Below are positions 25,385 to 34,502 of a stretch of 64,000 bases of DNA, in pieces. Position 1 is the stretch's first letter. Every line of letters starts with the position of its first letter. The stretch is from 62-47 sp051954235 (GTDB lineage: Bacteria; Pseudomonadota; Alphaproteobacteria; Rhizobiales; Xanthobacteraceae). The DNA lies in assembly GCA_051954235.1 (NCBI GenBank), contig JBQCHY010000054.1:42614-106613 (forward strand), written 5' to 3'. The notes beneath the pieces were generated by a model, which saw only the letters and a program-made list of their open reading frames with translations, was not told where the DNA came from and ran no database searches. Both the position numbers and the translations under genes were made by a program.

Positions 25385-27073
25385 GTGAAGTTGTTGAACA
25401 ACCTTCCCATTGCCATGAAGCTTGTCATTCTTGTCTCGATCACCCTGCTGGGGCTGGTCGGGGCGGGCATCTATGCCGCGACCATGATGCAGCGGGAAAT
25501 GTATGACGCGCGCACCGAGCAGACCCGCGCCATCGTCGAGACCGCGCGCAACATGGCGCTGGAATTTCAGAAGCAGGTCCAGGCCGGCAAGCTGACCAAG
25601 GAGCAGGCGATTGCCGAATACGCCCATCGCATCCGGTCGATGAACTACGACAACGGCAGTGGCTATGTGTTCGCCTACACCATGGACGGCGTCACCGTGG
25701 CGACGCCGGATGCGTCGAAGATCGGCAGCAATCAACTCGACGTCGAGACCGGCGGCCGCAAGCTGGCGCGCGAGTTGCGCGACGGCGTCGCCGCCAAGGG
25801 CAGCGTCAATCTGCGCTACGAATACATGAAGCCCGGCACCGAGCAGTTGATCCGCAAGATGTCTTATGCGGTCGCGATTCCGGGCTGGGATATGTTCGTC
25901 GGCACCGGCGCCTATCTCGACGATATCAACGCCAAGCTACGGCCGGTTATTTTCGGTCTGGCGATTGCCACCATCGTCATCGCGCTGGGCGCGGGCCTTG
26001 CGGCCTGGCTGATCGGCCGCAGCATCACCCGTCCGCTGGGCCAACTCGGCGCGCGAATGCAGTCGCTCGCCAAGGGTGAGCTGGATGCCGAGATCCCCGG
26101 GGTCGGCCGCAAGGACGAGATCGGGGCGATGGCGGCGACGGTGGGTGTGTTCAAGGAGAATGCGCTGCGTGTCCGCAATCTGGAGCAGGCGGAAGCGGCG
26201 GCGCAACAGCGCGCGGCGGAAGAACGCCGTGCGGCCATGCAGGGCCTCGCCGACGATTTCGAGCGCAGCGTCAACGGCGTCGTGCAGTCGGTGACGTCGT
26301 CGGCCGCCGGCATGCAGGCGACGGCGGAAAGCATGACGGGCCTTGCCCGCGATGCGAGTTCGCGGGCGATGACGGTGAGCGAAGCCTCGCAGAAGGCCTC
26401 GGGCAATGCCGGCACCGTCGCTGCTGCTGCGGAAGAGCTTGCCAGCTCGGTTGCTGAGATTTCGCGTCAGGTGACGCAGTCCACCGAGATTGCCAACAAG
26501 GCGGTCGAGGATGCCGAACGCACCAACGCGACGGTGCAGGTGTTGTCGAGCGGCGCCGACAAGATCGGCGAGGTGGTGCAGTTGATTCACACCATCGCGG
26601 CACAGACAAACCTGCTGGCGCTCAACGCTACCATCGAGGCGGCGCGTGCTGGCGAAGCGGGCCGCGGTTTCGCCGTGGTTGCGTCGGAGGTGAAGGCTTT
26701 GGCCAATCAGACCGCGAAGGCGACCGAGGAAATTTCGGCGCAGGTGTCGACGATGCAGTCCACCACCCACGAAGCGGTAGACGCGATCAGCAACATCACC
26801 CGGACCATCGCGCAGATGAACGAAATCGCGCTCAGCATTTCGAGCGCGGTCGAGGAACAGGGCGCAGCGACGCGTGAGATCGCCCGCAACATCCAGTCGG
26901 CGGCTGCCGGTTCGGACGAGATCAGCCATCACATCGGCGGCGTCAGTTCGGCGGCGGAAGCCACCGGCTCGGCGGCGTCGGACGTGCTGGTCAACGCGCA
27001 GGAGCTTGACGGTCAGGCCGGCATGCTGCGTTCGGCGGTGAATGAGTTCCTTACCAAGGTGCGTGCTGCTTGA
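25385..27073 (+). CDS. Methyl-accepting chemotaxis protein with periplasmic single-Cache domain
   Basis: A 562-residue receptor. TM1 is about residues 10-33, a single Cache sensor (MNYDNGSGYVFAYTMDGVTV, YAVAIPGWDMFVGTGAYLDD) covers about 40-185, TM2 about 188-210, then HAMP (GRSITRPLGQLGARMQSLAK) and the coiled signalling domain with the tip QTNLLALNATIEAARAGEAG. It senses a small ligand such as an organic acid, by analogy, and signals to CheA/CheW. There is no C-terminal CheR-binding pentapeptide and no che genes nearby. A terminator follows. Confidence 0.93.
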   Translation: MKLLNNLPIAMKLVILVSITLLGLVGAGIYAATMMQREMYDARTEQTRAIVETARNMALEFQKQVQAGKLTKEQAIAEYAHRIRSMNYDNGSGYVFAYTMDGVTVATPDASKIGSNQLDVETGGRKLARELRDGVAAKGSVNLRYEYMKPGTEQLIRKMSYAVAIPGWDMFVGTGAYLDDINAKLRPVIFGLAIATIVIALGAGLAAWLIGRSITRPLGQLGARMQSLAKGELDAEIPGVGRKDEIGAMAATVGVFKENALRVRNLEQAEAAAQQRAAEERRAAMQGLADDFERSVNGVVQSVTSSAAGMQATAESMTGLARDASSRAMTVSEASQKASGNAGTVAAAAEELASSVAEISRQVTQSTEIANKAVEDAERTNATVQVLSSGADKIGEVVQLIHTIAAQTNLLALNATIEAARAGEAGRGFAVVASEVKALANQTAKATEEISAQVSTMQSTTHEAVDAISNITRTIAQMNEIALSISSAVEEQGAATREIARNIQSAAAGSDEISHHIGGVSSAAEATGSAASDVLVNAQELDGQAGMLRSAVNEFLTKVRAA

Positions 27074-27121
27074 TGTAGCACCGACGACAATCGTGCGGGT
27101 GAAAGCTGCCGCGCTCGAATG

Positions 27122-27157
27122 AAAATCCGGCTTTGACTTGGTCAGGGCCGGATTTTT
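27122..27157 (+). terminator. Terminator of the chemoreceptor gene
   Basis: Perfect 10-bp stem AAAATCCGGC/GCCGGATTTT with a 15-base loop and five T at 27153-27157. Confidence 0.7.
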
Positions 27158-27168
27158 CAAGTACCCTC

Positions 27169-27258
27169 CGTCATGGCCGGGCTTGTCCCGGCCATCCACG
27201 TCTTTCTTATTGACGGATCATCAGAGCGTGGATGGCCGGAATAAATCCGGCCATGACG
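27169..27258. repeat. Dispersed inverted repeat, family B (copy 1)
   Basis: CGTCATGGCCGGGCTTGTCC opens the left arm and CGGAATAAATCCGGCCATGA is in the right arm. Family B has arms of about 35 bases with a short variable centre and folds into a long hairpin. Other copies: 46001, 54794, 59595, 60633 and, damaged, 63876. Confidence 0.85.
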
Positions 27259-27265
27259 AATGAGA

Positions 27266-27844
27266 CTACCGCCCATACATCCCGGTCAGCGTTGCCTTCG
27301 CCAGCGTGTGGAAGTTGATGTCGAAGCCGACCAGCGCGGCGGAGGCGGCGTCGCCTTTGGCGTTTGGTAATTGGTCGACGTCGAGCGCGAACACCGTGAT
27401 CCGGTAGTGATGCGGTTTGTCGCCCGGCGGCGGGCAGGGGCCGCCATAACCGGCGCTGCCGAAATCGGTGCGGCTCTGCACCGCGCCTTTGGGCATCAGG
27501 CCTTTGCTGATATCGCCGGCATCTTTCGGCAGCGACGTCGTGCTGGCCGGTATGGTGTAGACCACCCAGTGCCACCAGCCGCTGCCGGTCGGCGCGTCGG
27601 GATCGTAGATGCTCACCGCAAAGCTCTTGGTATCGGCCGGCGCGCCGCTCCACGACAGTGCCGGCGAGACGTTGCCGCCGGTGCAGCCAAAGCCTTTGAA
27701 GACCTGTTCGTTGGCGATGGTGCCGCCGTCCTTGATGTCGGGGCTAGTCAGCGTCATGGTCTGCGCCTGCGCGGCGGTGAATGAGAGCGCGGCGAGACCG
27801 AAGGCCGTGACGAACCCGACGAGCTTGTCATGCAACTGCTTCAT
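27266..27844 (-). CDS. YbhB/YbcL-family PEBP-like protein
   Basis: A 192-residue secreted protein: signal peptide (residues 1-27, ending AQAQT) and a phosphatidylethanolamine-binding fold with SPALSWSGAP, DPDAPTGSGWWHWVVYTIP and GPCPPPGDKPHHYRITVFALD, the anion-pocket DPD and HHY motifs. Related bacterial proteins (E. coli YbhB and YbcL) have unclear roles. It is 69 bases after the P450 gene on the same strand and may be co-transcribed. Confidence 0.9.
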   Translation of the reverse strand: MKQLHDKLVGFVTAFGLAALSFTAAQAQTMTLTSPDIKDGGTIANEQVFKGFGCTGGNVSPALSWSGAPADTKSFAVSIYDPDAPTGSGWWHWVVYTIPASTTSLPKDAGDISKGLMPKGAVQSRTDFGSAGYGGPCPPPGDKPHHYRITVFALDVDQLPNAKGDAASAALVGFDINFHTLAKATLTGMYGR

Positions 27845-27913
27845 GATCGTCGCTCCTGATGTTTCGCTGATGATAGCACGTCGGCAAGGCCTCGGAAGCG
27901 AGCCTCGCCGCCG

Positions 27914-29089
27914 CTATTGCAAAAGCACCGGCAGATTGAGCGGTCCACGGAAGCCGAAGCCGTGCCAGCGCACGCTGTCCGGATCGGGGAGGCTCATGTT
28001 GGGGAAGCGCTCGAACAGCATCGGCAGCAGAATGTCGCCGACCGTGCGTCGCGACAGATGCGCGCCGGCGCAATGATGCGGGCCGTTGCCGAACGCCTGA
28101 TGCGGATTGTCCGTCCGCAGCGCGTTGAAATTCTCGCCGTCCTCGAACACATCCTCGTCGCGGTTCGCCGAGGCCTGGATCGTCATGACGGTATCGCCTT
28201 TCGGAATGTGGCATCCGCCGATGTCGGTATCCTCCATCACGAGGCGTGAACTGGCTTGAATCGGCGCGACCCAGCGCACGCCTTCCTCGAAGGCCGCGCG
28301 CCACAAATTATTCGCGCGCACCTCCGCGAGTTGATCGGGGTTCGTCAGCAGGCCGAAGACGATCGTGAGCAGCGCGTCGCGCGGTTCGTTGATGCCGCCG
28401 CCGATCGCGATCTTCACGTTGGAGATCATCTGGCTTTCGGGAATCTGATTTCTGGCGCGGCACATGAAAGACAGCGCGGAGGAGTCGGGCTCCGCTTGCA
28501 CGCGGGCGATGTTGGCGCGGATGCAGGCGTCCATTTCGACATTGGCGCGGTCGCTTGCCTCGAACGGACCGGGATGCCAGCCGAAATTGCCGGCGCCGTC
28601 GATCAACGTCTGCGACCAGCGCTGCATGTCTTCGTCGCTGGCGTCCGGCACGCCCATCGCGTGGGCCAGCATGCGCGCGGCAAGCGGACCGGCGAGCGCG
28701 GGGAACAGATCGACGATCTCGCCGCGCGGCAGGCGATCGAGATAGCTGCGCGCGAGTTTTTCGTAGAGCGGCGCCCAGTCGGTATCGATCGTCTTCGGCA
28801 TCAGGGCCGGCATCATCGCCATGCGTTCGGCGCGATGTTCGTCGTGGTCCTTGCGCATCAAGGTGTGCGCGAGGAAGGCGCGCTTCATCGGCGTGTTCGG
28901 ATCGTCGGAGCTGAACAGCGCGGCGTTGTCCTTGACGAGTTTGGTGTGCGCCGCCTTGGTCAACAGCGTGCGGCCGACCGATTTGACCCGCAGCACCGGC
29001 GCTTCGCGACGAAGCCGCCGGTAGATCGGATAAGGATCGCGCGTCAGGTCTGCGATCGTGATCGCCTCGTCGAGTGGCGCCAGTGGCAT
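27914..29089 (-). CDS. Cytochrome P450
   Basis: A 391-residue soluble P450. The heme loop is AFGNGPHHCAGAHLSR, with the cysteine ligand; the K-helix EGVRW is EEGVRWVAP followed by QASSRL. The I-helix reads AIGGGINEPRDAL, where the usual (A/G)Gx(D/E)T has Asn-Glu-Pro, so the conserved proton-relay threonine is absent. Redox partners are not in the window. GGGAGG immediately before ATG 29089 sets the start. Substrate unknown. Confidence 0.92.
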   Translation of the reverse strand: MPLAPLDEAITIADLTRDPYPIYRRLRREAPVLRVKSVGRTLLTKAAHTKLVKDNAALFSSDDPNTPMKRAFLAHTLMRKDHDEHRAERMAMMPALMPKTIDTDWAPLYEKLARSYLDRLPRGEIVDLFPALAGPLAARMLAHAMGVPDASDEDMQRWSQTLIDGAGNFGWHPGPFEASDRANVEMDACIRANIARVQAEPDSSALSFMCRARNQIPESQMISNVKIAIGGGINEPRDALLTIVFGLLTNPDQLAEVRANNLWRAAFEEGVRWVAPIQASSRLVMEDTDIGGCHIPKGDTVMTIQASANRDEDVFEDGENFNALRTDNPHQAFGNGPHHCAGAHLSRRTVGDILLPMLFERFPNMSLPDPDSVRWHGFGFRGPLNLPVLLQ

Positions 29090-29194
29090 ATATCCTCCCG
29101 GCCGCAGATAGCGGCGGTCTTGATTTGGCGGATTTCTTCGGACCGCCATGATAGAGGCTAGCGCATCGTCCTGCCGCGATCCAGACGGCGTGCC

Positions 29195-29668
29195 TTACAT
29201 GATCAGCGGCGCGGCGATGGCGTCGAGCGCCTTGCAGGCATCGTTCGGATTGAGCTGCACCTGCAAGCCGCGCTGGCCGCCATTGATGAAGACGGTCTGT
29301 TCTCGCAGCGCCGCTTGCTCGATCGCGGTCGGCACGCGCTTTTTCTGTCCGAATGGGCTGATGCCGCCGACGTGATAGCCGGTCAGCCGTTCGGCGTCGG
29401 CCGGCTTCATCATCTTCGCGGATTTGCCGCCGAACGCCTGCGCCAGTTTCTTCATGCTGACTTCGTGATCGGACGGCACCACGACGCAGACCGGCTTGCC
29501 GTCAAGCTCGGCCATCAATGTTTTGAGCACCCGGCGCGGCTCCGCGCCGATCGCTGCTGCCGCCTGCAAGCCGATGCTGTCGGCATCGGGATCGTAGTCG
29601 TATTCATGCAGCGTGAATCCGACGCCGAGTTGCTTCAACGCCTGCGTGGCGCGCGTGGTTTTCGACAT
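29195..29668 (-). CDS. ybaK: YbaK/EbsC-type Cys-tRNA(Pro) deacylase
   Basis: A 157-residue editing enzyme that hydrolyses Cys-tRNA(Pro). The conserved LKTLMAELDGKPVCVVVP with the catalytic lysine, SMKKLAQAFGGKSAKMM, and GYHVGGISPFGQKKRVPT are present, as is EQTVFINGGQRG. I start at 29668 because upstream codons lack conservation. It lies 16 bases after the class-C26 hydrolase gene on the same strand, so they probably share an mRNA. Confidence 0.92.
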   Translation of the reverse strand: MSKTTRATQALKQLGVGFTLHEYDYDPDADSIGLQAAAAIGAEPRRVLKTLMAELDGKPVCVVVPSDHEVSMKKLAQAFGGKSAKMMKPADAERLTGYHVGGISPFGQKKRVPTAIEQAALREQTVFINGGQRGLQVQLNPNDACKALDAIAAPLIM

Positions 29669-29684
29669 GATGCGTATCCGGCGC

Positions 29685-30446
29685 TCAGCGCCTTGCCGCC
29701 AGCGCTTCGCCGAACGCCTGGAACAGCGCGCGATTGATCGGGTTGCGCTGCGGATCGTATTCGGCGTGCCACTGGACGCCGAGCGCGAAATTCGCTGCGT
29801 CCTTGATGCGGATCGCTTCGATAGTGCCGTCGTCGGCAATGCCTTCGATCACCACGCGCGCGCCCGGCTCGAGGATGCCCTGGCCGTGCAGCGAATTCAC
29901 CCGGATGGTGTCGCGGCCATACAGTTTTGCGAACACACCGTCGGGTGTCAGCCGCACGTCGTGACGGTCGGCGAACACCACTTCCGGGTCGGGGTGGATC
30001 TCGCCGTTTTCGAGGCGTGGCATCCGGTGGTTGATCCGTCCCGGCAGTTCGCGGATTTCCGGATGCAGCGAGCCGCCGAACGCGACGTTCATTTCCTGCA
30101 AGCCGCGGCAGATGCCGAACAGCGGCACCCCGCGCTGCACGCACAAGTCGATCAGGGTCAGCGCGACATCGTCGCGATTGGGGTCGTAAGGCTCGTGGCG
30201 GGGATCGGGTTCGGTGCGAAAGCGCGTCGGATGGACGTTGGCGCGCGCGCCGGTCAGGAGGACGCCGTCAACGACGTCGAGCAGGGCGTCGAGGTCGGTG
30301 ATGTCGGGAACGCTGGCGAACATCAGCGGCAGGGCGCTGGTCACCTCGGCGATGGCGCGCATGTTGCGCTCGCCGACCGCCTGTACGGCGAACCGGTTCT
30401 CGATCATGTACATATTGCCGATCACGCCGACCACCGGCTTGGTCAT
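29685..30446 (-). CDS. Gamma-glutamyl-GABA hydrolase family (peptidase C26) protein
   Basis: A 253-residue class I glutamine amidotransferase-like enzyme. The nucleophile is in LFGICRGLQEMN, the catalytic histidine in LGVQWHAEYDP, and VDGVLLTGARANVHP is the family's glycine-rich loop. PuuD-type members remove gamma-glutamyl groups in putrescine catabolism; the exact substrate here is not proven. I start at 30446 (MTKPVVGVIGN). It is not near the glutamine synthetase-like gene at 52 kb, but could act in a related gamma-glutamyl pathway. Confidence 0.9.
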   Translation of the reverse strand: MTKPVVGVIGNMYMIENRFAVQAVGERNMRAIAEVTSALPLMFASVPDITDLDALLDVVDGVLLTGARANVHPTRFRTEPDPRHEPYDPNRDDVALTLIDLCVQRGVPLFGICRGLQEMNVAFGGSLHPEIRELPGRINHRMPRLENGEIHPDPEVVFADRHDVRLTPDGVFAKLYGRDTIRVNSLHGQGILEPGARVVIEGIADDGTIEAIRIKDAANFALGVQWHAEYDPQRNPINRALFQAFGEALAARR

Positions 30447-30821
30447 GATGTCTTGTCCGTCTGAATGGGGTGCGAGCCGGGTCGCGCGGGAAGAAATTTC
30501 GGTTTGATCAGCATGGCTTGGCAAATTATGCCCCGTCGCGGCGGGCGCATCAATTGCGATGCGTCCGGTTGGCCGTGTTCCTCACATCGTTCTGATCGGA
30601 TCGGCGCGCAGACCGCCCATGTGCCGGCGGCTTCGCATGTCGCTGCGTTCCAGACGGATTTTTCGGGGATATCAATGGTTTGGGCCGATCACGAAACTGC
30701 GTCGAGGCGCCGTTTTGCTTGCGTCGGATAGCGGCATCCTTTATCCGAAGGGACGACCCGAATCCGGGCAGCCGGGCCGCCTGAGCGCCCGGTGGCGAGT
30801 ACCACGGGGATTTATCTCGAT
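30447..30821. other. Intergenic gap between the C26 hydrolase and purA
   Basis: 375 bases with no gene, terminator, or repeat that I can support. It holds the divergent 5' regions of the C26 hydrolase and purA, so promoters are expected but I cannot pick them out. Confidence 0.4.
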
Positions 30822-32114
30822 ATGACCAACGTTGTCGTCGTCGGCGCCCAATGGGGCGACGAGGGAAAAGGCAAGATTGTCGACTGGCTGTCGGAGCAGG
30901 CGGATATCGTCGTGCGTTTCCAGGGCGGGCACAATGCCGGCCATACGTTGGTCATCAACGGCAATACCTACAAGCTGGCGCTGCTGCCGTCCGGCGTGGT
31001 GCGGTCCTCGAAGCTGTCGGTGATCGGCAACGGTGTGGTGTTCGATCCGCAGGCGTTCCTCGCCGAGGTCGAGAAGCTCACCAGTCAGGGCATCGCCGTG
31101 ACGCCGGAGAATCTCCGCGTCGCCGAGAACGTCACGTTGATCCTGCCGCTGCATCGGGAACTCGACGCGCTGCGCGAGAACGCCAGCAAGGCCACCGCCA
31201 TCGGCACCACCCAGCGCGGCATCGGCCCGGCCTATGAGGACAAGGTCGGCCGCCGCGCCATCCGGCTGATGGACCTCGCCGATCTGCAAACCCTGCCGCA
31301 CAAGATCGAGCGTTTGCTCGCGCATCACAACGCCTTGCGGCGTGGCCTCGGCATCGCTGAAGTTGATAGCGCTGCGTTGCTGAGCGATCTCGCCGCAATT
31401 GCGCCGCGAGTGCTGCCTTATGCTGACAGCGTGTGGAATCTGCTCGATCACAAGCGCCGCGAAGGCAAGCGTATCCTGTTCGAAGGCGCGCAAGGCGCGC
31501 TGCTTGACGTTGACCACGGCACCTATCCCTACGTCACCTCGTCGAATACCGTGGCCGCACAGGCGGCGACCGGCACCGGGATGGGCCCGAGTTCGCTCGG
31601 CTATGTGCTCGGTATCTGCAAGGCCTACACCACGCGGGTCGGCATGGGCCCGTTCCCGACCGAACTCACCAACGAGATCGGCGAGGAGATCGGCCGTCGC
31701 GGCAAGGAGTTCGGCGTCAACACCGGGCGCAAGCGGCGCTGCGGCTGGTTCGACGCCGTGCTGGTGCGCCAGACGGCGCGGACCTGCGGCATTCACGGCC
31801 TGGCGCTGACCAAACTCGACATCCTCGACGGCTTCGACACCATCGAAGTCTGCGTGGGCTACAAGCTGGACGGTGAGGTGATCGATCACCTGCCGGCGGG
31901 CGAGGGTGCGCAAGCCCGGATCGAGCCGATCTACGAGACCATCGAAGGCTGGAAGGAACCCACCGCCAACGCCCGCTCCTGGGCCGATCTGCCGGCGCAG
32001 GCTATCAAATATGTTCGCCGGGTCGAGGAACTGGTGGGCTGCCCCATCGCGTTGCTCTCGACGAGCCCGGAGCGCGAAGACACCATTCTGGTGCAAAATC
32101 CGTTCGAGGCTTAA
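30822..32114 (+). CDS. purA: Adenylosuccinate synthetase
   Basis: A 430-residue enzyme joining IMP and aspartate with GTP in AMP synthesis. NVVVVGAQWGDEGKGKIVDW is the phosphate loop with catalytic Asp, GGHNAGHTLV carries the catalytic His, GTTQRGIGPAYEDK and FEGAQGALLDVDHGTYPYVT bind IMP, and GVNTGRKRRCGWFD and STSPEREDTI are conserved. Length matches the family. The ATG at 30822 is chosen as the usual MTNVVVVGAQ start. It lies ~8.5 kb beyond serA, with accessory genes between. Confidence 0.97.
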   Translation: MTNVVVVGAQWGDEGKGKIVDWLSEQADIVVRFQGGHNAGHTLVINGNTYKLALLPSGVVRSSKLSVIGNGVVFDPQAFLAEVEKLTSQGIAVTPENLRVAENVTLILPLHRELDALRENASKATAIGTTQRGIGPAYEDKVGRRAIRLMDLADLQTLPHKIERLLAHHNALRRGLGIAEVDSAALLSDLAAIAPRVLPYADSVWNLLDHKRREGKRILFEGAQGALLDVDHGTYPYVTSSNTVAAQAATGTGMGPSSLGYVLGICKAYTTRVGMGPFPTELTNEIGEEIGRRGKEFGVNTGRKRRCGWFDAVLVRQTARTCGIHGLALTKLDILDGFDTIEVCVGYKLDGEVIDHLPAGEGAQARIEPIYETIEGWKEPTANARSWADLPAQAIKYVRRVEELVGCPIALLSTSPEREDTILVQNPFEA

Positions 32115-32192
32115 TGGACTATTACCGGAATATCGGCAAAGTCCTTGCAAAGCATCCTCGCTAGCGAGCAGGACCTGCAACATTGACGAGAC

Positions 32193-33791
32193 ATGGCTGA
32201 TTACTATCCGCTGATCGCCCGCGCCATTTCCGGCCTCGATGCCAGCGCGCCCGGGGAAAGCCGGCGCGCCCTGTATGAGCGCGCGCGCTCGGCGCTGATC
32301 GCGCAATTGCGCAGCGTCCAGCCGCCGCTGACCGAATCCGAGATCACCCGCGAGCGGTTGTCGCTGGAAGAAGCGATCCGCAAGGTGGAATCCGAGGCGG
32401 CGCAACGGGCGCGCGAAGTGGCGCGCACCGATTCCAAGGGGCGCCCTCGTCCCGGCGATGCGTTCCGCGCTGGCAGCCGTGCAGCAGCCGCGCGCCAAGC
32501 CGAGCGCGATGCCGCCAAGCCGGGTGGTGCGCCATCGCAGCCGCCCCGTCCGTCGTTTCTGGAAAATCGCCCGGCTCCCGCGCCGGAAGCGCCGCACGCC
32601 GACGAGCCGCTGTTGCGCACCCCGCGCTCCGAGCCGCACGAGCCGCCGCCGTCTTTCGATGCGCCGCCCGTGCCGCGCGAGCGGAGCGGGATTCCGCGTC
32701 GTAGTCTCGATGCCGACCGTGCCTCCCAAGGATCTGCTGATCCAGCCGGCCAACATGGCGGCGGGCAGGGCGTCCGGGGATTCCGCGATGTCGTGGCCGA
32801 TGCCGACGATCTCGGCCGCGCCACCGCGAAGGCCAACCGCGCCGCGCGCCGCACCTACGCCAACGTACCGTCGCCCTCGCCGGAATTCGACCGGCTCGAG
32901 CCGAGCATGGAAGATCGTGGCGTCGGCGCGCCCGTATCCTACGACTATGATGAGGGCATTGAGGAGGCTTACGAGCCGCCGCCGTCCCGCCCGCAACGCC
33001 GTGGCGGCAAGGAGCGCCGGGTCAAGACCGGTAGCGGTTTCCCGTTCAAGGCTGCGATTATTCTCGGCCTGGTGCTGATCCTCGCCGGCGCCGGCATTCT
33101 GTGGGGGCAGAAGGGACTAACCTATGTTCGCGGTTTGCTGAACAAACAGGCCGCGGTCACGACGCCCGCGCCGAAGACCACATCCACCGCGCCGCCGCCG
33201 AAGATCGCCGATCGGGTCGGGCAGCCGGGATCGTCGGACGCTGTGGCGCCGGTGGCGCAGCGCGTCGTGCTCTATGATGAGGATCCGAACGATCCGAAGG
33301 GCAAGCAGTATGTCGGCAGCGTGGTCTGGCGCACCGAACCGGTGAAGAGCAACGACGGCAAGCCGGACGACATCGCGGTGCGCGCCGACATCGACATTCC
33401 GGAGCGCAAGTTCAAGATGACGATGTCGTTCCGCCGCAACACCGACAGTTCGCTGCCGGCGAGCCACACCGCCGAACTGACCTTCGTTCTGCCGCCTGAT
33501 TTCGACAACGGCACCGTCGCCAACGTGCCGGGCATCCTGATGAAGTCCAACGAGCAGGCGCGCGGCACGCCGCTGGCAGGGCTCGCGGTGAAGGTCACCG
33601 ACGGCTTCTTCCTGATCGGCCTGTCCAACGTCGAAGCCGATCGCGCGCGCAACCTGCAACTGCTCAAGGAGCGCTCGTGGTTCGACGTGCCGCTGGTCTA
33701 TTCCAACCAGCGCCGCGCCATCATCGCCATCGAGAAGGGCGCGCCCGGCGAACGCGCTTTCAATGCGGCCTTCATGGCCTGGGGCGAGTAG
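32193..33791 (+). CDS. Conserved single-pass membrane protein downstream of purA
   Basis: A 532-residue protein I cannot name. The N-terminus (residues 1-75, ADYYPLIARAISGLDASAPG, then ERARSALIAQLRSVQPPLTE) looks helical and conserved. Residues ~80-285 are low-complexity, rich in Pro, Arg and Ala. One membrane segment AAIILGLVLILAGAGILW is near residue 290. The C-terminal ~230 residues (beginning RVVLYDEDPNDPKGKQYVGS) appear to be an ordered beta-rich domain. It probably spans the inner membrane once, with a proline-rich cytosolic region. It is 78 bases after purA. Confidence 0.75.
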   Translation: MADYYPLIARAISGLDASAPGESRRALYERARSALIAQLRSVQPPLTESEITRERLSLEEAIRKVESEAAQRAREVARTDSKGRPRPGDAFRAGSRAAAARQAERDAAKPGGAPSQPPRPSFLENRPAPAPEAPHADEPLLRTPRSEPHEPPPSFDAPPVPRERSGIPRRSLDADRASQGSADPAGQHGGGQGVRGFRDVVADADDLGRATAKANRAARRTYANVPSPSPEFDRLEPSMEDRGVGAPVSYDYDEGIEEAYEPPPSRPQRRGGKERRVKTGSGFPFKAAIILGLVLILAGAGILWGQKGLTYVRGLLNKQAAVTTPAPKTTSTAPPPKIADRVGQPGSSDAVAPVAQRVVLYDEDPNDPKGKQYVGSVVWRTEPVKSNDGKPDDIAVRADIDIPERKFKMTMSFRRNTDSSLPASHTAELTFVLPPDFDNGTVANVPGILMKSNEQARGTPLAGLAVKVTDGFFLIGLSNVEADRARNLQLLKERSWFDVPLVYSNQRRAIIAIEKGAPGERAFNAAFMAWGE

Positions 33792-33854
33792 CTGCGGAGG
33801 AGCGGGACGCTCGGAAGTTGTTACTTGAGCGGACGGCTTAACGAGCACAAGTTC

Positions 33855-33939
33855 CGTCATTGCGAGCGAAGCGAAGCAATCCAGAAGGCACCAAAGCAAG
33901 GACTGGATTGCTTCGTCGCTTTCGCTCCTCGCAATGACG
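33855..33939. repeat. Dispersed inverted repeat, family A (copy 2)
   Basis: CGTCATTGCGAGCGAAGCGA on the left and TCGCTCCTCGCAATGACG on the right, around AAGGCACCAAAGCAAG. Confidence 0.88.
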
Positions 33940-34051
33940 ACGATTTAGCCGTAGTCGCATATCGATGGCCGCGCTCGCGACGAGCTGTTGCGCGTTGCGC
34001 CATAGGCATCCGCGAGAAAGTCAGATGACTTTTTCGCGTCGCCTTCGCCTC

Positions 34052-34309
34052 TTACGCCGCCTTGGCCTTGCGCTCCGGCGCGCGCAGTGTGCGTTGCTGT
34101 TGTCGGCGCAGCCTCGCCACTTCGGTTTCCAGCAGTTCGTTGGCGATCAGCAGCGCGCGCAGGGCGCCGTGAATGTCGTTGTCGCTGGCGGCGATGGCTT
34201 CGTCGATCGCGCTTTCGTAACGATCTTCGCGCGGATCGAGGGAATGTTGGATGGTGTCACGCACGGACGCCTCCATGTCTCGCGGTTCGGGTTTGTATTT
34301 CGACACCAT
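34052..34309 (-). CDS. Small conserved protein with coiled-coil end
   Basis: About 85 residues: SLDPREDRYESAIDEAIAAS and HGALRALLIANELLETEVARL are the conserved parts, ending in a basic tail. The second half is an amphipathic helix and may form a coiled coil. Homologues of this short family with a PRED....AIDEAI pattern occur in Bradyrhizobium relatives, with no assigned role. The start is uncertain: ATG 34309 or ATG 34276, neither with a strong ribosome site. Confidence 0.65.
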   Translation of the reverse strand: MVSKYKPEPRDMEASVRDTIQHSLDPREDRYESAIDEAIAASDNDIHGALRALLIANELLETEVARLRRQQQRTLRAPERKAKAA

Positions 34310-34450
34310 CAAGCGCTTGGTGGACGACGGAGTTTCGACAGAAAATTGGTTATGCCCGATATTCCCGCTGTCCACAGGGATGCTCCCTGTGTATCGGCCG
34401 AAGGAGCGGTCTGCGGCCTCGGTCGTCCGCGCGCCGCAACCCCCGTCCAA

Positions 34451-34481
34451 TAAAAAAAGCCGGCGTTGCCGCCGGCTTTTG
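34451..34481 (-). terminator. Terminator of rpoH (also active in principal on the + strand)
   Basis: Stem AAAAGCCGGC/GCCGGCTTTT around GTTGCC, with a seven-A run on the + strand, giving a T-tract on the minus strand. It sits 22 bases after the rpoH stop. Confidence 0.88.
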
Positions 34482-34502
34482 TCGTCATTGATGTCCGTGC
34501 GA

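Noticed and set aside
30741..32996. A 751-codon minus-strand frame over purA and the next gene
   Set aside because: Shadow frame with Arg/Gly/Ala-rich product; purA on the plus strand is beyond doubt.
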